From Chrysomallon squamiferum (Eukaryota > Mollusca > Gastropoda > Neomphalida > Peltospiridae): a stretch of DNA of 50,000 nucleotides. Positions 24,725 through 42,152 of the stretch are shown one piece after another. The stretch spans positions 45,336,595-45,386,594 of the forward strand of contig CM022665.1 of NCBI GenBank assembly GCA_012295275.1, in the 5' to 3' direction. How positions within the stretch are numbered: position 1 is the stretch's first letter; each line of letters opens with the position of its first letter. Under the pieces are notes generated by a model. It made no database searches and was not told the DNA's origin. It was given only the letters and a program-made list of their open reading frames with translations. A program made the translations under genes and the position numbers.

Positions 24725-25054
24725 ATACAGGTACCGGACCAATTAACCGGACTCCTTGGGGCCTGAGGACATTCCGGATTTCTGGATTTTGCGGTTTTTC
24801 TGATACCAAGGCATCTAAACACGTAAACAATTAGGTATAAACATTTTAAAATTAAAAACATAAAGAAAACTGACGATACACAACTGTGGCGATTCGACAC
24901 GTAAACAATACGGCGAGTGAATGAACGCCACGCGGCTTGAAAGAGTAGTTCCGGTCTGGTGAGGACAACATCCGCGCGCGAACTATGAAAATAGCGTCAG
25001 GAAAAAAATTTCTGGTTTTCTGGTCTTTCCGGATTTCAGGACGCTGGTACCTGT
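24725..25054. mobile_element. MITE-like element with short terminal inverted repeats
   Basis: TACAGGTACC near 24726 is mirrored by GGTACCTGTA near 25054, a 10-base terminal inverted repeat around about 330 bp. Subterminal TTCCGGATTTCTGG on the left and TTTCCGGATTTCAGG on the right both carry the TCCGGA core. The interior is clearly richer in GC (CGCGCGCG-like stretches, ACGCCACGCGG) than its AT-rich flanks. There is no coding capacity. I see no convincing target-site duplication, so mobile origin is inference. Confidence 0.45.
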
Positions 25055-25062
25055 ATTTGAGT

Positions 25063-25241
25063 TGTGTCATTATTATGTATTCTCTGTCTTAGAGTTCTTT
25101 GAATTATTATTATTATTATTATTTATTATTATTATTATTATTTTTATTATTATTATTATTATTATTATTCTTATTCTATTCATCGTTATTTATCATCGTC
25201 TGTCATTATTATTTTGTGTTCCCTGTCTTAGCGTTCTTCGA

Positions 25242-25279
<38 letters not shown>

Positions 25280-25310
25280 TGTTATACTATTATTGTTATT
25301 ATTCTTTCAG
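25063..25310. repeat. Two-copy segmental repeat with (ATT)n tails
   Basis: TGTCATTATTATGTATTCTC (25065) and TGTCATTATTATTTTGTGTT (about 25201) begin copies that share CTGTCTTAG.GTTCTT.GAA and then run into ATT microsatellites, with a period of about 135-140 bases. Confidence 0.7.
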
Positions 25311-25875
25311 CATATAATTCTGTTCAGAAGTAGCGTTATTTATATTAACGAAAAACGACACACGAGGGATACGGCAAACTCGGATAGTTTTATGAATACG
25401 CAAGTATTATTTTATACAAATCAAACCTGTCGTTGAATTTGGACACACTAAATTATTTACAGATCTGATAGCCGTGAACGTGTTAGGATCGACAGTCAGT
25501 GTGTTTCATCAACAAAGTGATTTCTTTTCCGCTTGGTTCGTTTACTCAAACTGCAGCAGCTGAACATGGTCGTGCACAGCAGAGAAGTGACGAGTATGTG
25601 GTGATTATTGTACGTTATGACGAAATGAACGCGTTTTATAATATTGCTTGGTGTTAAAGAGATACAATATTGCATCATTGGTTATAATGTGCGTTCAGTT
25701 TTCTGCAGTTTCTGGAAAAAGTAAAAAAAAAAAAAAAATAGGATAAGTGAAAAACGAAGTTGATCAGTAAAAATTCAAATAATGCTGTGTTAAAAAAATT
25801 GATGAACTTGTAAAATATCTCTGGTGATTTACGATTTTTCTGGGAAGATTCGAAAATAAAGGAAGACAGAAGGAA

Positions 25876-25991
<116 letters not shown>

Positions 25992-26024
25992 ACTTATTAA
26001 CGTCGCTTCACCAGAACCAGCATT

Positions 26025-27275
26025 ATGTTTCACCATATAGCAGTGATTCTTTGGACAATATGCTCTTTACCTTTTCACTGCTTTGCTGCAAACGAAGATG
26101 GCGTCGACAAATTGTTCACTGACAAAATCTGGCAGAACAATCCGTACAAAAGACCGGTAACGAACGAATCAGACGTCGTTTATGTTTCCCTTTCGTTTGA
26201 GATACGAGTTGTTCTCGGTTACGACGAATCCTCGCAGCTCATCAAGTGCATAGGCTGGTTCTCCGTGGTTTGGAACGACCCGTTCCTGTCGTGGGATCCC
26301 GAACTGTACGGGCTCGTCACCATGGTGATGCCGCCGTCGAGCCTCGTTTGGAAGCCTCCTCTCTTCGTGACGGACATGGCCGAAGGTCCTACAGTTCTGG
26401 AAGAACATTCTTTCTCCATGCGTTTGAATTACAGCGGACAAATCACCTGGGGTTCGCCTGCCGTCTTTCACATCTACTGCCACAGCGACATGCTGAAGTA
26501 CCCGTACGAGAGGCTCAGGTGCACGTTCCACATCGTCGTCTGGACGTACCGCACGAAAGAGGTCGTTCTGCTGCCCGCCCAGATGTCGCTGGCCAACACG
26601 TTGCAGAGGGCGCAGTGGGAAATCTCCGACGCCGTCATGGCTTCGCGGGTGATCAACGTCCTCGACGACGAGCACTCGGTGGTGGAGCTGTCGTTCCGCG
26701 TGCTGCGAATATCAGACTCGTTCACGTTCACGTTCGTGATGCCGGTGATAAACCTGGCCGTTCTCGGCACGTTCGTCTTCCTGATCCCAGCCAGCACTGG
26801 GGAGAAGCTGTCGTTCGCCATAACGGTGTGTCTGTCGTACGGCGTCTACATGGGCTTCCTCATCACCATGATCCCACTCAACAGCGGCCTGTCGTCGTTT
26901 ACCATTTTCCTCGTCGTCTCCATCGTCCTGTCGTCGGTTTACACCGTGCTCAGCATCGCCAGCGTCAACCTGTCCACGCGCGTCGACGACGTCTACCCCG
27001 TTTCGCGACGTCTCGCGACATTGGTTCTGTTGGCGGAGAGGGTTCTCGTGTTGAAAGGCCAGAACAGAGTCGGCTCCGACGTGTCTCCCGCGGCATCGGA
27101 TTCGGTCGGTTTCGGCAGTACTCGCGCAGTGCTCGAGGAGGACAAGGGAGAGCACTCGCGGGTCACGTGGGACAGAGTCAGCAGGGCGCTGGACAAGCTG
27201 TGTTTCGTGCTGTTTTTCCCGGGAGTGTTAATTGTCAGTGGGTGCATTCTCAGCGTGACGTTCACTTCGAAGTGA
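26025..27275 (+). CDS. Cys-loop ligand-gated ion channel subunit, nicotinic-receptor-like
   Basis: An uninterrupted 416-residue frame with a signal peptide (about 1-21, ending HCFA). The extracellular domain has nicotinic-type landmarks: W-x-D-P-x-L-x-W-D-P (83-92), the Cys loop C152-(13)-C166 with YPYE, and WTY at 173-175 where nicotinic loop B has its Trp-Thr-Tyr. Four membrane spans follow: M1 about 232-254, M2 about 260-282 beginning GEKLSFAITV, M3 about 289-312 and M4 about 390-412. GEK at the inner end of M2 is the cation-selective signature. The vicinal Cys pair of alpha-type loop C is absent (the region reads DAVMASRVINV), so it looks like a non-alpha or non-cholinergic subunit. Possible N-glycosylation sites are N47 and N135. 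The M3-M4 loop is short (about 75 residues). It is intronless, as in expanded molluscan channel families. The ligand is unknown. Confidence 0.9.
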   Translation: MFHHIAVILWTICSLPFHCFAANEDGVDKLFTDKIWQNNPYKRPVTNESDVVYVSLSFEIRVVLGYDESSQLIKCIGWFSVVWNDPFLSWDPELYGLVTMVMPPSSLVWKPPLFVTDMAEGPTVLEEHSFSMRLNYSGQITWGSPAVFHIYCHSDMLKYPYERLRCTFHIVVWTYRTKEVVLLPAQMSLANTLQRAQWEISDAVMASRVINVLDDEHSVVELSFRVLRISDSFTFTFVMPVINLAVLGTFVFLIPASTGEKLSFAITVCLSYGVYMGFLITMIPLNSGLSSFTIFLVVSIVLSSVYTVLSIASVNLSTRVDDVYPVSRRLATLVLLAERVLVLKGQNRVGSDVSPAASDSVGFGSTRAVLEEDKGEHSRVTWDRVSRALDKLCFVLFFPGVLIVSGCILSVTFTSK

Positions 27276-29003
27276 CCAATGATGATGACGATGATAACAG
27301 TGAATTTCAACGTTGTTTTAATAACCGTGTGAAATAATTAACTCTTTGTGAGTGGTTGTGGTGAAGTTAACGTTATTTAATGGCGTGTGAAATAACTATT
27401 TTTGATTAATATCTTTTACAAAAAACAAAAAACAACAACAACAACAACAAAAAAAGTTAAAAAAAAAAAAAAAAAAAATTACACTTAAGACAAATTGCGA
27501 ATATATCTGTTTAGGATTACTGTCTCTTTTAACGTCTAATTTATTATAACATTTATTATAACCAAGAGAAACAGTGAATATTATTGGTGTGCAGAGCAGC
27601 ACACACCAACATACTTGGTTCACCTATATTTACACTAGAGGAAATACGGCGCTGTATTGGACGCAAACGGTGTTGTTTTACTTTATGCCCCATTGTCATA
27701 TTATGATTATTAATAGATGTTCCTGAACCTTACGACACTCATGTGGCCAATAAATATACAACAGCTAATAATGTCCGAGCCATCGTTTGTTTGTGATCAG
27801 TTAGGAAAAGAGAGAGAGAGAAAAAAAGGAAATTAAAAATTGAAAGGAAAAGAAAGAAAAACAAAAGAAAGAAAAGAAAAGAAAAAGAAAGTATTTTCAG
27901 TGAATGGGAATTACGATTTTGTGTTGTATTTTTTGCTGGTCGCAGAATTACGTAATGGTTCATGCCCTTTAAATTAATCAGCTTCTATAACCAAGGAGGC
28001 TTCCCTGTTTCAACTGTCACGTTTAATACGGATCTGAATATCCTCTGCATATTACTCGTTACAGGAACCAGTGATAAGATGTAACAGTAAAACAGAACTT
28101 GAGGATACTAGGCTGAACTAAAATCAGCCTACACCTAGATACAACATCCCTTCCTAACAGTTTATTTAATACAGTCCCCGTTTACTTACAAATAGATTTT
28201 TGTTGTTAATATAAAATATGTACAGTTTGTTTACAATTATGTATAAATATATAAAAAAGAGTTTGTACTCCTGTGATTTGATCTTTTCGGATTTTTCCAC
28301 CAAGTCGAGTTTTTCTACAGTTGTTTTCTTAAACAGGCGATGTTTGTCAAAACGTAATGAAATCTGTAAGGACAAGTAAAAAGTCACAGGCCCGTATTCA
28401 GTAATTGAAACACACACACAAACACACAAACACTCACACAAACAACACACACACACACACACACAGACACACAAACACACACACACGCACGCACGCAGCA
28501 AGTCAGTCAGACAGACAATTACACACACAAAGCATCTGTGACCATTACAAGTCCACATACTTAAAACAAAAATGACTAAATATAGTTGTTGCATGTATTG
28601 AGAGGCAAAGGTGATCACACACGCTATTAATCTGACTTATTACTGAACTCCAGTGTTCTCCATGAAGTCGATTTGTGGACCCCGCATCATTTTGGTTAAC
28701 TTTGACCTCATTATTGGATGTTGTATGGTCATAATTTTCTGTTTATTGCGTTGATATATCGATATTTTCAATATAATTTTACTTCATTCATACACTGGTT
28801 TTATTTTTTTTTCAAATTATGGTAAAGTTTCTTTTCCCTGTTTGTAAGGATCCATTTGATGTTTATTACAGAACTTGTCTTTTATCATTTCATCTTAATT
28901 ACTTATTTTAACCTTAAGCCGCGAGGAACGCATTCCGGAGATAACTTTAATTTTAAAATATTGCCAGAATGTCTACGTCGTTAATTTAAAAAAAAAGAGT
29001 AAA

Positions 29004-29077
<74 letters not shown>

Positions 29078-29419
29078 GGGCCTGTCGAAAATCATCGAAA
29101 GACTGAGTCTATTTTCCGTTACCTTCAAAGAATACTTGTTGCATTATATAAGAAATCATGGTTATTTAAATATTGTTCAGTTTTCCAAGCTAATTCTGTG
29201 CAGTTTACGACATGATGAAGTTTTATATTTATTTTTACCTTTTATCATTCACGCACAATCCCACAAACACACACACACACACACATCACGATCCATGACA
29301 TATAATAACAAAAAAAAAACACAAAAACAAACAACAGCAAAAATTTATTCAATTATTCTGTACCCTCAGGTGGTTCGAATATTTACATTAAAACTGCCTG
29401 CACGTACAAAAATAATATC
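27276..29419. other. Intergenic region and left end of the tandem duplication
   Basis: After the channel stop codon there is no gene until the P450 3' end. The duplicated unit begins at about 27745 (GGCCAATAAATATACAAC). Inside it are an A/G-rich patch (27806-27892), a CA-repeat cluster (28410-28498) and (AAT)n at 29002-29070. All recur in the second copy. No coding exon was recognised. Confidence 0.55.
29344..29349 (-). promoter_or_regulatory. Candidate polyadenylation signal, P450 copy A
   Basis: AATAAA on the minus strand (forward TTTATT) lies about 70 nt beyond the stop codon and is conserved in copy B, which makes it a good candidate. Confidence 0.5.
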
Positions 29420-34790
<5,371 letters not shown>

Positions 34791-37028
34791 GAACTGGAGA
34801 GAAATTCAGAAAATTATAATTCAATACATTTCAAAACAGAAAAAAAGACTAGTAATCTTTCAGCAGTAGCATTATTCTCAGAAGACGTGTATCCAAACCC
34901 ATGTTTTCCAAGAGAACAACAAGGAACTAAACTGCTGTAATACACACATAATGTTCCTTTTTTTTTTTTCTTCTTTTTTTTTGTTATCGCTGAACCCGTT
35001 ATACTAACTATTTTCCAAGATAAGGCTAGCCTGCGTTGTATTGTTCAAGCAGCCAGTGAATCCACAATACAAGCAGAACGCGACAGTTATCTGGGCTTTT
35101 GTGAAACGAATCCGGATTACCAGGCGCATCCAATTCTCCGTCTCCCGCCGTGGAATGTGATAATGACACCTCGGTACATTCCGTTTTTTTGACGTGAGGT
35201 TAATGAACATAAATTATGATAATTATTTTCTCTATTACCAGTGTCACGTACTGTTAGTTGTCTTTACTAACTCGTTTAGACACAGTCACCGATCTATACA
35301 GGCACATACATCAGAACGTATGTACGTACGTACACACCTACTTTTATGTATGTATACATTTCAGTCAGGCGCAATTTTAGATGCACACACACACACACAC
35401 ACACACACACAGATCTTAAATCTACGAATATCTATGGATTACTATAATCCTGATATTTATTATTATTATTATTATCATCATCATCATCATCATCATCGTC
35501 ATCATCATCATTATTTATTAATTATATTACATTATTTATTACTTATTATATTATATTATTATATTATATTATATTTATTTATTTATTTATTTGTTTATTT
35601 ATTACAAAAAATAAAATGGCTTCTTCAGATTATAACCTTGTCACAATAAACTGGTCACTGTACAGTAGCTCAAGCAGACGACAAATTAGAAGGTCACTTC
35701 ATTTTGACAGCAGATGTCAGCACTAGAAGGCCCTAATTTACGCGCCATTTTTAGGCCAACGCCTCTCTTTTGATCTCTTCGCGTAAACTATTATAACTAA
35801 CTAAAATGGCTGTCTTTTCTCCGTAACGTGTTATTTTCCTGTCGTCGTCAAAAGTGTACGTGTTTAATGTGTTTTTATACTAGTTATTTGCTAAGTTATT
35901 TATCATATATTATCATGTATTATTTTACCAGCTGTTAATTTCATTTCAGTCTTAGTCCCTTTTCTTTTTATTATTAGGTATTGTTGTCTTTAGTCGCTGG
36001 TTCAGTTCTCAATAATTGAAAAAAAAAAAAAAAAAACGTTTTAATCGTTAGATGAATGCAATTGTACGTGTAAATATGTCAAATAAATAAATAAATAAAT
36101 AAATTAATTAAATTAAATAATTATGTCGAAAGCAAAGGATGACGTGAGAAAATTATTATTAATAACTGATGCGGATCCGGGGTTGGGGGACGTCACTCCT
36201 GGCCTAAGCACCCCCCTTCCCACGTCATTTTTATGGTCTAAAAACGTTTCGCGTTCAAAGATAAATCCATCATAATGGTAACATCCCCCCCCCACTCCGC
36301 CTTTCTGAAATCAGTGACCCGCCCCTGAGTTACCGAGTTACCCTGTTTAAATAAAGAAACACTGGTAAGTGATATCACATTTCTCTCTGTTTCTGCTTCA
36401 GGTCAAGGTGACATGTTTTCTTTGAGGATAATGTTTTAAAGATTTCGGTCAACGTCTGTAAGGGTACAGACGGGTTTGTCCCAAGCTTTGGTACACAGTT
36501 TAAGCTTTAAGTCTACACTTAGTCTACATAGATAAACTTTAAACTCATTAGCATGCAGAAGACGTAGACCTTCGCCAAAGGCTTGATAAATTCAGGATAA
36601 GCACGTTCGAGGCTATAAGAGGAATCGATCCTACCACATTCGATCTGACCACTGTGTAGTCAGTGTAGGTGATAATAATAATAATAATAAAAAAATGTTG
36701 TTTAATAGTCTACATCCATAAATATTTTTGCTTGAATAATTATATTTTAAAATGCAGTGTTTTAATAAATGTAAAATAATAAATAAATAAACAAATAAAA
36801 AATAAAATAAAATAAAATAAAATAAAATAAAATAAAATAAAAAGTAATGATTGATGATTTTGATTATAGATGTAACACCGACTGCTGAAATAGAAGTTGT
36901 AAATGTTTTGTTTGACAAATGTTAAAAAAGAATTTTAAAAAAACAACAAAAACGAATGAATTTGAAAGGGTTATGGTATAAAGAATATATATGGTGTAGA
37001 ATAATGCTGTACATCATTGTTGATGGCA

Positions 37029-37067
<39 letters not shown>

Positions 37068-37644
37068 GCTAATAATAATAGTAACAATAATAATAATAAA
37101 ATTAATAATAAAATTAATAGTAATAATAATAATAATAATAAAAATAATAAATAAATAAAAAACGATAATTTTTTTTAATAACGACCAAACAACTGCCAGA
37201 CAAGGATGATAATGGCGACAACAACAGCAAAAAAAGCAACAACAACGATGATAATATTTAGTGTGGTTCATTTCCTAGAAGGAAGTTACAAACATCAAAG
37301 AGACAAAAAAAAAAAAAAAAAACCCTGAAAAAAAAAAAACATTACAGCTCAGAAATATGAAACGTATAACAGCATTCCGAAACTAATTTTCTTTTCTCTA
37401 TTATAATAATGAATGAAAGTACGGTCTGAAGTCGTTTTTTCCGCAGACGATAAAATCATAGTTCAGTGATGCTGAAACAAAATAGTAGTGAGTTAAAGTA
37501 ATTTGGCATGCTTGGTATAACCTGTTAAATATACTAATCGTTACAGCACTGGCATATTAACACACAGACTATTTTGCTTTTCAAAATTTATCTTCTCGTT
37601 GTCTCTGTGACCTCTCTCTCATCTATCTCTTTCATCTGTCTCTG

Positions 37645-37719
<75 letters not shown>

Positions 37720-37758
37720 GGCTGTCTCGTGTATACGTCTCTGTATCTATCTCGCCTA

Positions 37759-37857
<99 letters not shown>

Positions 37858-37924
37858 GGCTGTCTCTACGTCTCTGTATCTATCTCGCCTATTCCCCTCT
37901 CTCTCTCTCTCTCTCTCTCTTTTT

Positions 37925-38013
<89 letters not shown>

Positions 38014-39013
38014 GTTCGTTCTCACTTCTGTTGGTGTTATTTCGGTTTCTTTTACATCTGTAACTGACAAGGCAGACTATTAACGCGTTGTGGCGTCTTG
38101 CACTGACTCTGTCAGACGTATGGACAGAGCCTCTGAGGGGGAAAATCCTGAATCCGGTGGGGAAAGTCATCAGTGATATTGAGATCGCTGGCCTCCGGAT
38201 TCGTAACATTCTCTAGATATCTCTCAGCACTTGCCAGGCGGAACCAAGGGTTAGAATAACAGGCCTTCAAAAAATGCGCGTGATGAATTGTAATAAAGGA
38301 TGTTGTTGTTGTTTTTTTCTGTCGGTTCCGGGAACCAGCATTAGTCACTTTTCGTGTGATGTAGCGAAACAGTCTGTACTAAAGCGAGTCCCCATGCTTT
38401 TGAAATAACGATGGAAAATGTATCTCAGTCAGTTAAAAATATATTAACTAAAAATGTAAAAATATCAACTAGAGGTACAAACAGAAAATACGAAGTGAGC
38501 TGGAATATGGCCAGGAAGGATACAAAAAGTATGGATGAAAATCAAATCATGTACACTAAAATATATCGCAAGCACAGTGGGACCCAAAGTAAATATTCCT
38601 CATATTGGAAATAACGGAGGAAAAAAAAAAAAAATAATAATAATAATAATAATAATAATTAAAAAAAATTAAATTAACTTAAATTAAATTAAATTAAATT
38701 AAAAAAAAAAGGAAGAGAAAATAACTGAATCATGACTGTTTTAATGATGTGCACACATTCAAAAAAAAAAAAAAAATGCTAACTTTCCGGTTTTAACTAC
38801 TCTTTGGAAAAAATCACGCTTTAAATCATCCGGCTAACGGTTGATATTTTTAATCATAAAAATGATTGAAATTCATAACATCTGTATCATGCATACTTTA
38901 ACAATAAATAAACAGCGAATAGTTTAAAAACAGTTTAAAAAAAAAAAAAAACCTTTTACCTTTAACAGCAACTTGGACGTTTCTGTGGGACTTTCGGTGT
39001 GGGGCCCTTTTTA
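34791..39013. other. P450 copy A 5' flank
   Basis: About 34970-35200 is almost unchanged in copy B and is the best promoter candidate. Beyond it lie CA and ATT/ATC repeats (35383-35510), TTTA repeats (35572-35606), a C-rich patch (36170-36330), (TAAAA)n (36797-36842), (AAT)n (37029-37140) and three TC arrays (37640-38009). No coding exon with family similarity was recognised. Confidence 0.55.
37640..38009. repeat. Three (TC)n arrays separated by a repeated spacer
   Basis: TC runs at about 37640-37709, 37761-37848 and 37897-38009 are separated by spacers that share CTGGCTGTCT and GTATCTATCTCGCCTATTCC, so array plus spacer was itself duplicated. Copy B (48846-49241) has a shorter, rearranged version. 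Confidence 0.9.
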
Positions 39014-39134
39014 TTACAAGTGTTCGCTGTAGAACTTCCAGACCGAGCCTGTCACTGGAAGGGATCTGATTGGACGAGACCACATTTCACCGTGTCGCAG
39101 CATGAACCACGTGGTCAGGATGGCCGTTCCTGCT
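39014..39134 (-). CDS. Candidate 3'-terminal exon of an unrecognised gene
   Basis: On the minus strand ACTTGCAG at 39142-39135 is followed by an open frame of about 40 codons (from GTAILTTWFMLRH to VWKFYSEHL) and TAA at 39016-39014. An AATAAA hexamer at 39015-39010 overlaps the stop. The Trp-rich, non-repetitive composition differs from the surrounding AT-rich noise. The family is not recognised. An upstream exon could lie toward 39866, where the duplication junction would cut the gene; a hydrophobic open stretch at 39720-39860 was examined but does not join in phase. Confidence 0.3.
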
Positions 39135-40567
39135 CTGCAAGTTTGATCAGTCAGTGAAGTAAGGTCTGAAGGCAAACCAACCAACCAACCAGCTAACCAG
39201 CTACCAACAACAACAACAACAACAACAATAAGAACGAAAAGATTCAAAGAAAAAAAAAATACGAAGTCGCCCTCTAATCAGCAGTACTAATAAAAAATAA
39301 TAAGAAGTCTTCCTCTAATACCAGTATATCGGGATTTTGGAAATAAAGAAAGAATATGTATCGTATTTTGTTATGCTTGTCATGTACAAACATTAGATTG
39401 CAAAAATTAATTTAAATTTTTTTATATTTCTTTGACTATTACTCATGCGTAATAAATTTAATCCATTATTTAAGTTGCATTTTTTTTCATTATTATTTTT
39501 TTTTTTTTGATTGTTTATACGTTCATAATTTAACATCTGTTCCTGTTGAAGCTAATAATTAGTTCTGAGGAAGGGTTTGTGTATTTTGTTTGCTTTTGTT
39601 TTTTTTTTCGTTTGTGAATTTTGTTGTTTTTTCAAGAAATCTACTTTTCATAACAGCACTGAAAACACATCAGCACTTGATGATAACAAATGAGAATGAG
39701 GCGTATAAAAATTAAAAATATAAATGAATAAGTACCATACCACATGATATACCGCGAGTGACGAAGAAATAACTTGAAAATACGCATGCATGAATATTCC
39801 ATGTAAAACATCACCAAAACACAAAATGCTGCATACAAATAATAGAACTGAACTGACTGGGACTGGGGCCAATAAATATACAACAGCTAATAATGTCCAA
39901 GCCATCGTTTGTTTGTGATCAGTTAGGAAAAGAGAGAGAGAGAGAAAAAGGAAATTAAAAATTGAAAGGAAAAGAAAGAAAAACAAAAGAAAGAAAAGAA
40001 AAGAAAAAGAAAGTATTTTCAGTGAATGGGAATTACGATTTTATGTTGTATTTTTTGCTGATCGCAGAATATGTACGTAATGGTTCGTACCCTTTAAATT
40101 AATCAGCTTCTATAACCAAGGACGCTTCCCTGTTTCAACTGTCACGTTTAATACGGATCTGAATATCCTCTGCATATTACTCGTTACAGGAACCAGTGAT
40201 AAAATGTAACAGTAAAACAGAACTTGAGGATACTCGGCTGAACTAAAATCAACCTATACCTAGGTACAACATCCCTTTCTAACAGTTTATTTAATACAGT
40301 CCCCGTTTACTTACAAATAGATTTTTGTTGTTAATATAAAATATGTACAGTTTGTTTACAATTATGTATAAATATATAAAAAAAAGTTTGTACTCCTGTG
40401 GTTTGATCTTTTCGTCTTTTTTTCACCGAGTCGAGTTTTTTTACAGTTGTTTTCTTAAACAGGCGATGTGTGTCAAAACGTAATGAAATCTGTAAGGACA
40501 AGTAAAAGAGTTGCATGCCAGTATTCAGTAATTGAAAAACACACACACAGACACACAAACAGACACA

Positions 40568-40615
<48 letters not shown>

Positions 40616-41122
40616 CACACGCACGCAGTCAGTCAACCAGACAGAAGAAAACACACACAAAGCATCTGTGTCCATTACAAGTCCACATACTTAAAAAAAA
40701 AGAGACTAAATATAGTTGTTGCATGTATTGAGAGGCAAAGGTGATCACACACGCTATTAATCTGACTTATTACTGAACTCCAGTGTTCTCCATGAAGTCG
40801 ATTTGTGAACCCCGCATCGTTTTGGTTAACTCTGACCTCATTATTGTATGGTCATAATTTTTCTGATTATTACGTTGATATATCGATATTTTCAATATAA
40901 TTTTACTTCATTCATACACTGTTTTTATTTATTTTTCATTTATGGTAAAATTTCTTTTGGCTGTTTGTAAGGATCCATTTGACGTTTATTACAGAACTTG
41001 TCTTTTATCATTTCATCTTAATTACTTATTTTAACTTTAAGCCGCGAGGAATGCATTCCGGAGATAACTTTAATTTTAAAATATTGCCAGAATGTCTACG
41101 TCGTTAATTTAAAAAAAAAAAA

Positions 41123-41187
<65 letters not shown>

Positions 41188-41524
41188 GGACCTGTCGAAA
41201 ATCATCGAAAGACTGAGTCTATTTTCCGTTACCTTCAAAGAATACTTGTTGCATTATATAAGAAATCATGGTTATTTAAATATTGTTCAGTTTTCCAAGC
41301 TAATTCTGTGCAGTTTACGACATGATGAAGTTTTATATTTATTTTTACCTTTTATCATTCACGCACAATCCCACAAACACACACTCACACACACACATCA
41401 CGATCCATGACATATAATAACAAAAAACAACAACAAACAACAGCAACAATTTATTCAATTATTCTGTACCCTCAGGTGGTTCGAATATTTACATTAAAAC
41501 TGCCTGCACGTACAAAATAATATC
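39135..41524. other. Spacer across the duplication junction to P450 copy B 3' end
   Basis: 39135-39866 is the right end of unit A and is AT-rich. From 39867 it repeats the copy A 3' flank, including the A/G-rich patch, the CA cluster (40540-40625) and (AAT)n (41125-41180). No confident gene. Confidence 0.55.
41450..41455 (-). promoter_or_regulatory. Candidate polyadenylation signal, P450 copy B
   Basis: Counterpart of the copy A hexamer, at about 70 nt after the TGA stop, in the same context (GAATAAATTG on the minus strand). Confidence 0.5.
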
Positions 41525-41707
41525 TCATCTGCGAAGAAAGCGAACTTTGAAGGGTAGCGGGGTTCTTGTTAGTCCACTGACTCCATCCATCTTTGGTAAT
41601 TCACCCGACTCCGGGGGCACTATTAAATAACGTTTGATGATAGACGCAAAAACCAGGAACAGTTCAGTCTTCGCGACATTTTCACCCAAGCATTTTCTGG
41701 GTCCTGA

Positions 41708-41800
<93 letters not shown>

Positions 41801-41837
41801 GTAATAGAAATAATAATAATAAAAAAAAATAATAAAA

Positions 41838-41872
<35 letters not shown>

Positions 41873-42091
41873 TGATGATGATTATGATGATGATGATGAT
41901 GATGGTGGTAATGATAAAATAATAAAATAATTAAATTAATATTGATAATAATAATGATAATAATAATAATGATGATGATGATGATGATGATGATGACGGT
42001 GATGGATGATAAAGTAATAATAATAATGATAATAATAACAATAATGATAATAATAATAACGATAATAATAATAATAATGATAATGATAACG

Positions 42092-42152
<61 letters not shown>

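Noticed and set aside
26169-27337. Long open frames overlapping the Cys-loop channel on both strands (also across 22234-23908)
   Set aside because: GC-rich coding DNA with few stops in other frames. None resembles a protein family, while the chosen frames have clear domains.
37574-38209. Long open frames of Ser-Leu or Arg-Glu repeats on both strands (also near 774-992, 25764-26036 and 48944-49582)
   Set aside because: They are translations of (CT)n/(GA)n microsatellites, with no splice context and no non-repetitive conserved part.
38112-38348. Minus-strand frame with HFLKACYSNPWFRLASAERY, also partly open at 49440-49582
   Set aside because: It was attractive because it is non-repetitive and duplicated, but copy B has a 2-base insertion (GGTGTGGGG) that shifts the frame, there is no splice signal, and I recognise no family.
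38411-38614. Plus-strand frame MENVSQSVKNILTKN...
   Set aside because: The copy B counterpart has an early in-frame stop (TTAACATAAAATG) and the composition is AT-driven.
39641-39986. Hydrophobic minus-strand frames near the duplication junction, as an exon preceding 39134
   Set aside because: The visible donor (TATG/GTACTT) leaves either the wrong phase or creates a stop when joined to the 39134 exon.
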